DNA of 64,000 nt, taken from assembly GCA_029448655.1 (NCBI GenBank), contig JACCLO010000001.1, forward strand, positions 2,542,001 to 2,606,000. The letters run 5' to 3'. Shown piece after piece: positions 44,626 to 54,633 of this stretch. The notes under the pieces are model-generated. The model was not told where the DNA came from. It saw only the letters and a list, made by a program, of their open reading frames with translations, and ran no database searches. A program made the translations under genes and the position numbers. This DNA is from Wolfiporia cocos. Lineage: Eukaryota; Basidiomycota; Agaricomycetes; Polyporales; Phaeolaceae. How positions within the stretch are numbered: position 1 is the first letter of the stretch; every line of letters begins with the position of its first letter.

Positions 44626-45410
44626 CTACAACTTGCCTCTGTGCCTCTTAAACGCCTCCTGGACGCCCGTGCCCGCTACGATATCCTCCATACATCTGCT
44701 ATCAATCTCTCTACCTTTCGCTGCTATTTGCACGACCGTCTCGAGCATACCACGAGGGACACAAACCACGCCATCCTCATCTGCGACCACGTAGTCACCT
44801 GGCTCAACGCGAATCGCAGGGAAATTGACTGCGCGATCCCCGCTGCCAGTATCCTGCGGCACGATGTTGATAGGCACATTCACTGCTGAAGGTCGTGTGA
44901 AGGGAGACTGGCCCAGCGTGGAATTCCCTCTAGCAAAAACAGGAAATCCAGCGCTGCGATGCTCAGCGAGGTCTCTGCAACGCCCGGAAATTATAACTCC
45001 CAATGCACCGCGAGCCTTTGCACCGGCAGTCATGAGGCCACCCCAGACAGCGTTCTTTGTATCTGCAGATGCGAGTATCGCAAACAGATCAAATCACAAG
45101 ATGAGCGGCAGGCATCACAACAGTATCGGGAAATCACTGAACGAGGAGGGGCATCAATCACAATCACTGAGCCTTCCGGGGCGGTGTCAACGAAATGAGC
45201 GGCCGGCTTAGGTGCGTCCTTGTCGGACGCCATGACCATCTGCACCGTATATGCCGGTCCGCATACGCGTACATCTGCTGGACCCGGGCGCGGGGAGAGC
45301 ATGCGGATGTCGGGAATGTGTCCCCCATGCGGTAGTCCGATCTTTATGAGAGCATCGGATAGCTCGCAGGTCGAGTACTTAGCTAGAGACGAGAGTAGTG
45401 TTGAAGACAT
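44626..45410 (-). CDS. RraA-like / HMG aldolase family protein
   Basis: Two exons code about 230 residues starting MSSTLLSSLAKYSTCELSDA. The family marks are ELSDALIKIG, PHGGHIPDI, VVIDAPP-TKNAVWGGLMTAGAKARGA (across the intron) and GVIISGRCRDLAEHRSAGFPVFARG, which holds the Arg-Asp pair that binds substrate and metal. ADEDGVVCVPRGM follows. Fungal and bacterial members are class II 4-hydroxy-4-methyl-2-oxoglutarate aldolases/oxaloacetate decarboxylases, and others regulate RNase E; the enzyme role fits best here. It is read divergently from the VanZ-like gene. Confidence 0.88.
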
Positions 45411-45885
45411 GATGGTGAGGTGGCGGATCGCGGATGGTCGCTCTATATAAGCGGACTTTGAGCGGTGTGATTGGCCTGCGCGACGCAGCTGCACTTGCAG
45501 GTCATTGGGAGGAGGAAAGATCGGTCTCCGGCAAGATGATGTAATGTCTAGGAAGTGGTAATGTAAGTTCATAGCAAGTAAATACACATTTCCCGTCGGC
45601 GTCTGCCCGGACTCTCCGTTTGTCACTACCGTCTCGTCCAACCATCCTCTGCTACTGTGGCAGGGTTGTTCAAAGTCCCGAGGAGCTTTGCTCAGCATAT
45701 ACATTCTTAGGAGCACCCGAAAGCGAAGCAGTCGCCCCCGAAGCGGAGGAGCGAGGATGGTCGGACTGGGCACTTCATCCTCCGAAACGCTATGGACAAA
45801 GGCCACTCGAACATTGCGGAAATATATTCGTAGGTCCAACAAAGCAATTATGCGCTCACACCGCATGCGCATACCCAGGTATGAC
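45411..45885. promoter_or_regulatory. Divergent promoter region, RraA-like / VanZ-like
   Basis: A 475-bp gap between two start codons facing away from each other. Both promoters must lie here. Pyrimidine-rich stretches occur near 45600-45650. No specific operator was recognised. Confidence 0.5.
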
Positions 45886-46849
45886 ATGCCCCTCCGCTTC
45901 CGACCAGTGCGTATATTTGTTATATTCCCGCAAGTCAACTGACTCGCTATGCAGTATTTCCTAGTGTTCACCTTGGTCATCATGGTGATGCTAGGGTTGT
46001 TGGGCTTTACCAACTTCTCTCATGCTCTTCCTCTGAACGACAAACTGCTTCATTTCGTCTGCTTGTGCGTCGCAACCGGCGTGTTCTACTTCATATTTGA
46101 CGTTGAAGAGTGCGTCCTAGTACAACACTTAACATGTGCACATACGCTCAGATATAGATGCAGAGATGCTCGCCGCATCTGGTTTTGGCGCAGCTCTCCG
46201 CTCATACTTACTGGAGTCACCTGCTTTTTCCTCGGCGGAATCATGAGCGAGTTTGTGCAAGCAATGTTACCTGTACGTACTTTCTTATCAGAAAAGGCGA
46301 CTTAGCGCATCTCATTACCACTGCTACTGTGTAGTACAAGGAATTCCAAATAGGGGACGTGGCTGTGAGTGAATGCCATTTGTTGGGTTGTCAAACTTCT
46401 TCTAATACAACTTCTCAGGCAAACCTTCTGGGGTCGAGTTTAGGATTATACGTTGCATACTACCTCGAACGTTACTATCGCCATAGACGCGAGGTGGGCG
46501 ACGAACTACCGAGTGTGGCTGTGCAACTCTGATTATTCGGTAGATTTCACGGCTTTACCGCCCGTTGGACAGCGGTGAAGGTATCTCCGAAGGCGAAGAC
46601 GATTTTGAGGAGGGGTCGGCGCAGCTACTCCCTAGCCACTACCAACCCAGCGCGGCACGTAGTTCTGCAAAGCCTGGCAAGCCAAACGCTGGTGCAATTC
46701 GCCTGGAGGACGTCTGGGACGAGGGTGAAGAGCTGTTCGACCTCGGCGACGACAGTGAAGACGAAGGATCCGGTCATACAGGAGCAGCCCATGCCCGTGC
46801 TTCGGATACTCCTGCTCCGAAAATTGTTGTGACAAGCACAGAGTCATGA
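45886..46849 (+). CDS. VanZ-like membrane protein
   Basis: Six exons: 45886-45906 (MPLRFRP), 45955-46109, 46164-46272, 46335-46364, 46420-46493 and 46544-46849. The first exon is very short but joins cleanly to YFLVFTLVIMVMLGLLGFTNF. The VanZ core has NDKLLHFVCLCVATGVFYFIFD, PLILTGVTCFFLGGIMSEFVQAMLP and YKEFQIGDVAANLLGSS. LYVAYYLERYY and an acidic cytoplasmic tail (SEGEDDFEEGSAQL) follow. Function is unknown beyond a small multi-pass membrane protein. As I read it, exon 5 lacks one base near 46440 (AGT TAG GA where AGT TTA GGA is expected), giving an in-frame stop. Either the gene is broken or the sequence has an error. Confidence 0.8.
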
Positions 46850-47284
46850 TCTGCATAATTGTACTTGGACACACGCAAAAAACACTATTTGATGCCCTAT
46901 CTCAAGACTATCTCCTGATCACTACTGTTGTAAATGTACAACCCATTGTTTACATGAATGTACTTGCGACTTGGGGACGTTCAGATTTACGGACCTGTCT
47001 TGTGCTAGCAGGTGGCCTAGGGACGAGGGAACAAATAGAAGGCGCTGGCAGCACCACGGTGATAAGTTTTGAATTCAAGTTCAATTGCAGGGTGAATCCA
47101 GGAGGTCCTTATACAATACCCCATAAATGAGAAACACGATATCGCACTCAATTGCGGAGCATATCTCGAGGCGAGAGAAGGAGATTGACCAATACACACG
47201 CTTTTTTCGCTGATCATGGTCACCATGTTATATTGGCAGCTTGGATCAGTAACGAAGCTGGGAACGAGTATGCACTGCCTAACG
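46850..47284. other. Convergent 3' intergenic region
   Basis: Between the stops of the VanZ-like gene and the mitochondrial-protein gene. Nothing coding was recognised. Confidence 0.5.
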
Positions 47285-49550
47285 TCATGAGTTAGGTCCG
47301 CTGGAAAGACCATCATCCAACGCATTGACATCGTCCTGCAGCTCCAAGATCTCCTCGTCGCGCTTCGAGGCCAACTCTGTCAACCCTTCGCACGCCTTCT
47401 CTGGAACGGCATACACATGTTGCTCCATCGTGCGGTGCAATGTCGCCTTGGATAAGATGCATCCGAATTTAGTGAGATGGTCAGTGTCCACAATAGACTG
47501 GACATACCGTCAGATCTCGTTCGAGGCCCATGCCTACCCGATTATAGTCCTGCCACCATTTCCTCTTGGCCCTCTCGAGACGGCCAATGGACCACCTCAC
47601 GCCCGCGACGGCGCCTAGCATCCCAACCGCGAGCGCCGTCTCCATTTGGACAGCCATATCAAATATCCCAAGCTGCCCGGCCCAGCCCGCCCACGCAACT
47701 CCCATCCCGCTGAACACACTCCCGCTCATACCCAGCAGCACGCGCTGCGCGGTGGTTTGCAGCCGTGCTGTTGGGAAGCGCAGCTGCTGCCTGCGGGCAT
47801 AGATCGGCTGCGTCAGGGCAGTGACAGAAACGGGGAATGAAGGAGCAGAAGAGATCTGCGAGAGCGCGTTCTGCAATACGGGAGAGTGGAAGGGAGATCG
47901 ACTGGGGAATGACGTCACGAGCTTGTTGGCAGAGTCTACGAACGACTGCTGCAAAGATGCTATGCGGCCGGCGTGGAAGACCAGCTGGTGATACCGTCAT
48001 TCGTGCAAGAGTCATGTAGTAGTGGGCAGCCTACCCTGCTCTCCAGGTCTCTGCAAAATACCTGATCGACGGCTGCGAGGACGGACTCGCCGACGTCATC
48101 AACCTTCCAAAACAATCTCCACCAAGGCAATGCGTCCATCGCAGTCTTGAGGTCCTTCTTGGATACACTGACGGCATCGCGAATGACACGGTTATCCGTA
48201 CCAAAGACCTCTTTGTCGACCTTGGCTTGGACTTCCTGCACCTGAGACCGGAGCGAGCCGATGTCCGAGACGACTTGGTCAACCTCCCGCTGAGCTTCTT
48301 TTAAAACAGAATGGCAAGTAATGAGTGCGCTCGTAACACTCGCGTGAGCAGTTTCGAGATGTAAAGTTTCGATTGTCGTCCGTGGTGATACATTTTGTTC
48401 ACCCGAGGTAATGACACTCGAGACTGCCCCAGTCAGCTGAGACAGACGCGAACCAGCATAGTCGTCCTGATACCGCTGTACTGCAGCAGGAGATGATGAG
48501 GCGGAGCTTAGCGTACGCAGTGCATCGAGAGCGCGATTCGGGTCGACGAAGTGGAGATTGATGCGGCCTCCGGTGAGCGCGAAGACCTGTTCTGACACTT
48601 GCGCCGAGCCAGAAGTGGAGGTGAGCACAAGAATACTATTGGGGTGATTTAAGACTGCTTTGATCGGACCCTCAGTTGACAGGAGAGCGGTGAGGGAAGT
48701 GGTGGCAGGATTGCATACAACGATCGGTATGTCGGCCGTGAAGAGCTCCTTAGCAGCATCTTTCGGTACCCGTATGGCTGAAGATGGTTGCACTGAACGG
48801 CATCTACATTCCAAGACTTGAATCGGAACCCCGAACTGTTGGAGCCAAGAAGACCGAAGACGCAAACCTCCGGAGACTTCGTCCGTGGACGTGCCGTACC
48901 TGGTGTAGCCCTGCAGTCAGCGGTTTATTGGCTTACGATTTTGAAAGCCTTACTCAATGACTAGAGTGCTTGTTTCAGCTGTAGCACTTGTCCATCTAGA
49001 GCGTATGAGCTCTCGCTGAGAATCTGAAGCGAAAGGACCCTCTAGCAAGGCTGCAATCAACTCTTGCGCTCCTGATAGTCTATCACATCCATAGACTGCG
49101 GTGTAAAAGTTCAACTACTGAGTAAGAGAGCATAATGTTGGGCACACCCGCAATTCGCAGTCTATCTCCCGCCTTTGCCTCAGGATTAGGACATAGATCC
49201 TGATAGGTTTTTTGCAGCACGTCCTCCCAGAACTCCAGCGCGGTCACTCCGGATTCCGTGAAAGCATTTGGAGGCAGAACACGGGGTAGCAAAGACTTTG
49301 TGTGGTGCCAGATCGTCAAAGCATGGTGTCGTTGACTATCCAGAGATGGAGAGCGAGTCTGCCCCTTGAGCGCGGTGGCTGCCGCGGAAGATGCTGCACG
49401 ACGAGGTGTTTTGGAGCTCCGGGGACGATACCGACGGCATGCACCGCTGTACGCGCCATAGATGACATGCTGGGCTTGATTATGGGCTGGAGATAGCAAA
49501 GCAGGTCTGCAGGCTTGAGAGTAGACCAGACATGTCGGCATGGAGGACAA
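47285..49550 (-). CDS. Predicted mitochondrial membrane protein (Mmc1-like)
   Basis: The N-terminus (from 49550) is rich in Arg, Ser and Ala and lacks acidic residues for about 55 positions, as in a mitochondrial presequence. WEDVLQKTYQDLCP follows. A 52-nt intron joins to VYGCDRLSGAQELIAALLEGPF. The middle (47960-48860) has a P-loop-less domain with IPIVVCNPATTSL and ILVLTSTSGSAQVSEQVF and a coiled coil (EVDQVVSDIGSLRSQVQEV). The C-terminal exons code PWWRLFWKVDDV, a Gly/Ala-rich hydrophobic pair (RVLLGMSGSVFSGMGVAWAG and ALAVGMLGAVAGV), then RLERAKRKWWQDYNRV and EQHVYAVPEKACEGL. The layout resembles fungal Mmc1-type inner-membrane proteins, an assignment I hold loosely. The encoded protein is about 650 residues long. 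Confidence 0.75.
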
Positions 49551-50042
49551 CTTCTGGCACGCGCCGGCAGCTTGTCGCGCGCTCGCGTCAACTCGCGTTC
49601 CGAGGTCTCATCCGCATTTGATGGCCGAAGCACTCCCACTCGTTCTGTCTGCGTAGCACGAAGAACAAACACCATAACTATTACAGAGAGCTCGCATGAT
49701 TATGTACATGGAAGCAACTGGCTGATAGGAATGACAGTTGGGTTGTTTTGGGTTATAATTTTGGGGGTGAGCGGGGGGAGTATCGGAGACTGTACCGTCA
49801 TACCAATGCCGGAGTATGTTACTGCACATGAGCGTGTGTGTCGGATGTAGCGGGAGATACAGAGTTCTAATATGGTTTAGCTGGTGGACGGTCGACAGCT
49901 GTATACCAAGCGAGTATCTGCAGATCGTGTTGGATGGCGGTGGACGAGGAGCACAATGCATGAAAGCATTGCGTAGCGATTAGGGATGTCAAGACAAGCG
50001 AACAAATACATCTAGTGTCCGAGCGGCGAGCAAAGAAACAAC
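49551..50042. other. Intergenic region between the mitochondrial-protein gene and TIM17
   Basis: It holds the promoter of the left gene and the 3' flank of TIM17. No other gene is visible. Confidence 0.4.
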
Positions 50043-50736
50043 TCATGATGGCTGTGGCTCCGGTACTACCGCAGAGACGTCAGTTCTAAGCATGAAATGG
50101 AGCGCGTCTCACTCACACGGGGGTAGCTGTGGTCGTGTGCCTTCGTTGAATACACGAGACATAAGGACGCCGACGCCTTCAAATACACCGAGCAAGATAC
50201 CGCAAGCAACGGCCGAGCCGAGTGCTGAGCGCGGTCCACCTTCACAAAGCTATGTTAGGAGGCCAATCACAGAAGTGGGGTTACGCACTTCGTGCCGCTA
50301 GACATCCACCCGTCATGAATCCAGAGATGATGGCATTCCACATATCCTCTTTTTGGCGCACACCCTTGACGGCACAATCGAATGTGGAGAACATACCACC
50401 CCATACACCGAAGTTGCCGCCAGTGACGGGAGCTCGCGCCTTGATTACGGACATGGCTCCTACCAAACGGTCACCCTATACCGAATTGCATGAGGAGTAA
50501 GTTGAGTCATGTCCAACATGGCAGGCTATATGCGCACCCGTGGTGAGTTTCGTGCACCCTTGATACCATGCCAGATGGTCCCGCCGACAGCACCCATCGC
50601 GAATGCACTGCCGAAGTCGGAGAGGATAACCCATGGGCTGAAAGACCATAGTAATATCGCAGAGCATCAGTGGTCAGCTTCGTCGTATGCGATCATGTAC
50701 TCGCCAAGGGTCTCGTGTGTGGTCAGCGTGAGCCAT
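50043..50736 (-). CDS. TIM17: TIM17, mitochondrial inner-membrane translocase subunit
   Basis: A core channel subunit of the TIM23 complex that imports presequence proteins. Exon 1 (50705-50736) codes [10 protein letters not shown] plus two bases of a Cys codon. The next exon begins at 50637 with [22 protein letters not shown], so the conserved DPCPW is made only if the intron starts GCGAGT (a GC-AG intron, 50638-50704). GARNSPR joins to [22 protein letters not shown] and [25 protein letters not shown], then [32 protein letters not shown]. The last coding exon (after a 33-nt intron) gives [13 protein letters not shown] and a TGA at 50043-50045. Four membrane helices with GxxxG spacing fit the Tim17/22/23 family. 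Confidence 0.93.
50638..50704 (-). other. GC-AG intron of TIM17
   Basis: The 67-nt intron begins GCGAGT and ends TTTCAG. The nearby GT (50700) would break the reading frame and lose the invariant Pro-Trp after the start region, so the GC donor is the only one compatible with the conserved protein. Confidence 0.8.
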
Positions 50737-50906
50737 GGCGTATTTTGGTGAGTCTGTAGCCCCGTATTAACGGATAGTGACGGTGGCGAAGTGGCTGAGA
50801 AATTTCTGGCGCCGCCGTCGGGGTATATCATGTGTGCAGACACGCTCCACGTGATGTTTAAAGTCGCGCCAGTGGCTCAAAATCCTCTTTCATCCTGACC
50901 ATTACC
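50737..50906. promoter_or_regulatory. Divergent promoter, TIM17 / zf-4CXXC gene
   Basis: Only 170 bp lie between the two start codons, so this is a compact bidirectional promoter. GC-rich words (GGCGCCGCCGTCGGGG near 50810-50825) are the main feature. Confidence 0.6.
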
Positions 50907-53572
50907 ATGCCTTTACAGACCTCACGCCCCAGTTCAATGATGCGTCGCAAGTCTCAAATGTTTGTGGAGATACCTCCCTCGCCCTTACGGGCGACCCATC
51001 ACAATGTGCAACACAGTCCATCGAGGCAGGACTTCAAGGACAACACGCCCTCGGGCTCTAAACGCGTGGTTATCGACACCGGCTCCACGCGTCCTATGAA
51101 GCGAAAACTGTCTGACGTATCGCGCTCTGTCACAGAACGCAAGGACATGGCTTCCGCTAGCACCAAGAAACCCAGGCTAAGTACTAGCGGGGACAGGGAG
51201 GATGCTGCTGCCGCCAATGGCGGCGAAGGTCAATCCTCGAAGTTGATCGACTCGGGCGACAAGAACTTCCCTAACGGGTATTTCTATTGCCATCAATGTA
51301 ACAGAAAACGCGATTTGTCGAGTAAGTATTTTAGCGTTATGTCATCGGTAACGTTGACATGAGTGTGGTGTTTTAGAGGGTTTACAGTGCACCAACAAGA
51401 TTGGTGCCCCTAAGGCCACAATTACTCGGTGCAAAGTCCGATACTGTGAAGCCTGCCTCAAGAACCGGTATTCGCTTTCAATGTCTACTATCAAGACCGA
51501 CAGCAAGAACATTCTGACTAAGCAGGAGAAGGAAAACCACGTTGGTGAAGAAGACTTCTACTTTAAGTGCGTATATGCGCGATGTGACTATCCTGAACTT
51601 ATAACTTTACTTCCAGATGTCCCAAATGTCAGCATGACTGCAACTGCTGGCGCTGTCGTGGCAAGCCCTCAGGGTGAGTCGTGCGTGCCTGTACGCGCAA
51701 GCGGATTGACAAATATCGACAAATATGGTAAACAGGGAAAATGCATCCATCCCTCCCAAGCCAGCTCAGAAGCCTAAGCAAGAGGCCTCTTTGGTAGAGG
51801 GCTCTGCGGGCGTGGTAAGTTTTGAACTAGCAAAGGCCTCAGATAAATTACTGACTCGTGTTGGACAGAAGAAGCCGAAGGTGGTGAAGAAAGCCGCCGC
51901 AGCCACGAAAGATGCGACGAAACCCGTTGCTTCGCGATCAGCGAAGAATCTCTCCAACGCAAAAGCCAGTGGGTCCTCTCAATCGAAGTCCAAATCTGTG
52001 GCGAAGCCCGCGACAGTACCGAAGACCAAAGACGCGCCGAAATCCAAGGCCAAGCCAGCTCCTCCGCCCAAGCCGACTTGGTCATCCGTCCCTACTTCAT
52101 TATCTCAAAGCAGTGCAGAGTCCCGAATTCAAATCCGAGAATTTCTTCTCCGGTTCTCGTCCATTCTAGACATGACCAAGTCCCATCTTGACGAGCTGGA
52201 GGAGATTGCTGGCGCTCCTGGGCACGCCGGAGCAGTTGCTGCAGACGGCAACGATGAGGGAGAAGAGTTTGACCCCTGGGTTAGTGAGACCTGTGTGAAG
52301 GCCATCATCTTAGGCCTCCTCTCCGTTGTTGCCGACGACTCCGATCATCAAGCCCTGATCAAGATTATCAGAGACACTATCAAAGAGATTCGTTCTTGCG
52401 GTGGTAACTTGCACAGGATTTGGACTGCCCTAGCTTCTCTGCGGACCTGTCTTCGGTCTGTTCCCATCAACCCATTCAACTTTCCAGATCCTCTTCCGCC
52501 GCCTTCGAACTACTCATTCCGCACTACGCGCAGTGGATACACCCAGGCTGACGATGGTCTCTACGTGGGCACTACGGCTCAGCTTGTACCCGTAATTGCG
52601 TCGCTCGTCGAGTCTGCGGTCCAGACCAAAGCGATTAAGGATGATCTGGAGCGAGGCGTTAATCAGGAGAAGAACGCTGCAAAGGAAGTTCGAGAGGCTA
52701 TTGCGAAGGAGAACGCGAAGTGGAAGGATCGCAAGGCGTCCGGCTCAAAGTCGAAGGCCAACGAGAAGGCGCAACGCGAACAGCACAAGGAGGCCCTTCA
52801 GGACCTCGAATTTGCACACCGTGTTGTTCAGTCCGGCTGCATCCCGCGTTACGCTCCCCTTGGCCAGGATCACGATGGCCGTATGTACTATGCTCTTGCC
52901 CCTAGCGAGGCAGAGCGCGGGGCCGCGACCCAGCTGATTGCGGGTAAGGACGGTAAGGTCAAGCTCGGACGCAGACGAGCTATCACGCCCGAGGAGCGCA
53001 AGAGCATGCGGAGATGGTCGTGGTTCGTTGCTGTGTGGGGTCGGATCCCGGAGGGCGCCGTTAAGGCCAGAAACGAAGATGATGACGAGGATGAGGCCGA
53101 CGACGCGGACGCCGAACGTTGGTGGGGATTTTGGGAGCCTGAGCAGATCAAGATGGTCGCCGACTGGATTGCCTACAAGTGCGAGCTCGGCGATACTAAC
53201 TCAAAGCGCGCAAGTCATTCCGCCTCCCCACTTTTGAGCGACATAAAGGGCAAAGGGCGTGCCGGTAGTCTTGGAAGCTCTGTGGTGGCCGCTAGCACCC
53301 TGAGCACCTCTCGTGAGCCGTCACCCTTGTCTGACTTGTCCGACGAGGAGGATGCCGACATGGAGGATGCGGATGATTCGTTTGATGGGACCCGCACGGG
53401 TTCGCGTCCCCGTTCCGTTCCCAACAAGACTCAGCTCTTCCATCTCGTCCAGGGCTTGCGCGACCACGCAGATCTATTGCAATGGAGAATACGCAGGGTA
53501 GGTGGAGGTGATGCTGAAGAATACACGGATGGCAACATTGTCGGTGCAGTACCTGCGCAGAGATTTTACTAG
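50907..53572 (+). CDS. zf-4CXXC_R1 (CDCA7-type) zinc-finger protein
   Basis: The basic, Ser/Pro-rich N-terminus is followed by a four-CXXC finger assembled over introns: FYCHQCNRKRDLS-KGLQCTN, RCKVRYCEACLKNRY, then FKCPKCQHDCNCWRCRGKPS (51290-51680). This is the zf-4CXXC_R1 domain of MAO-A repressor R1/CDCA7. A Lys/Ala/Pro-rich linker leads to a helical region from about 52110 (SRIQIREFLLRFSSILDM, CVKAIILGLLSVVADD) that resembles a DDT-like fold. Then come a coiled coil, RYAPLGQDHDGRMYYALAP and RWSWFVAVWGR, and an acidic tail. Animal and plant members act in chromatin remodelling linked to DNA methylation. Chromatin binding is therefore likely here; the exact role is unknown. Confidence 0.88.
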
Positions 53573-53745
53573 AAGTGAGGAACGATGCCGGATGCTATAT
53601 CTTCTACGACGAGCTTGAGCCTGCTATTGCAACTAGACACATTATATACTGTACAACAGCCCGTTTTTACTCTGTGTACACATGATTTATGTTGGATCTG
53701 CGACATCGAGACGTGCGAAGCGCCGCATCTTCCGCCATGTAAATG
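53573..53745. other. Short convergent intergenic region
   Basis: Only 173 bp between the stop of the zf-4CXXC gene and the stop of the SWS1 gene, so their 3' ends probably overlap or abut. Confidence 0.5.
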
Positions 53746-54366
53746 TTAAGCGCATTGCCGAACAACGATATTTGCGAATTCATTCGGATCGACATGACGT
53801 TCTGAACATCTCGACAAACGTTCGGCCAGGATCGTGGCCAGGAGATGTTTGCACTGCGCGCGGCAGGATCAAATCAGTTTGGTGCAGCTGGAGAACGGAC
53901 CAGGTACTGACCATTAGTTGCGAGCCCGAAAGTAGCACAGAATAAGCAAAAGCAGGGCAGGTACAGTAAGCCATAGGTTGCATGTTGGTTAATAGCATCT
54001 CAGGGAAGACAGCGTAGGAATTGGTTGAACCGAGTACTTCATACTGAGCCCGTCCCCATGGCGTCTTGTACTTTATCACTTTAGCAGAGGATATCAAAGT
54101 AGAAAATGTTGATTCATGCCTGTCAAGATTGCATACGACGTACCACTTTCTCTGTCTATGAGATCCAATGCAGCCAGAAGGAGGGTGTCAGGAAAGAAGA
54201 ATCTCAGCGACTCCAAGGTATCTGCGCTCACTAGATCCAGATATGACGCGCAGATTTAGTTGAGTAATGGTCTCAGCCTGTGGGAGTGCTCACAATCACC
54301 ATTCTCTAAAGTGATAGACTCAATAACGCTCGAGAACAAAATCAGCAGATGCGGCGAGGCGGTCAT
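53746..54366 (-). CDS. SWS1: SWIM-type zinc-finger protein, SWS1/ZSWIM7 homologue
   Basis: Four exons join in phase to about 150 residues. The start MTASPHLLILFSSVIESI (54366) leads by a phase-1 intron to VSADTLESLRFFFPDTLLLAALDLIDRES. The next exon has NSYAVFPEML and YCTCPAFAYSVLLSGSQLM. After a 50-60 nt intron comes CKHLLATILAERL, completing the CxC...CxH SWIM finger. Size, the FPxxLLxALDLID segment and the SWIM finger match SWS1/ZSWIM7, partner of Rad51 paralogues in the Shu complex that promotes homologous recombination. It ends with a TAA at 53746-53748. It shares a short divergent promoter with TRM11. Confidence 0.82.
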
Positions 54367-54633
54367 CTGTGATAACTTGAGGACGATTGACCAGGCGGAT
54401 TATCAGTTGGTGTCCTGATGCAAACATTCACTCGGTGTTCAGCTATGCTGAATTGTATAAGCGTACAGCAAAGCTTAGCCGGGAAAGGAAATTAATGTGG
54501 CCAGCGGTTATTTGGAACAGAGGCTGTTGCCAAACAGTCGCTGATCTGGAATCTCTTAGATCTGAGAAACGAACGCCGGTAGATCTGCGAGTCCCTTCGC
54601 ATCGCATTATTTACAGCGACCATCACTAACGAT
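54367..54633. promoter_or_regulatory. Divergent promoter, SWS1 / TRM11
   Basis: 267 bp between two facing-away start codons. No motif was assigned. The gap is short enough that both genes could be driven by one nucleosome-free region. Confidence 0.5.
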
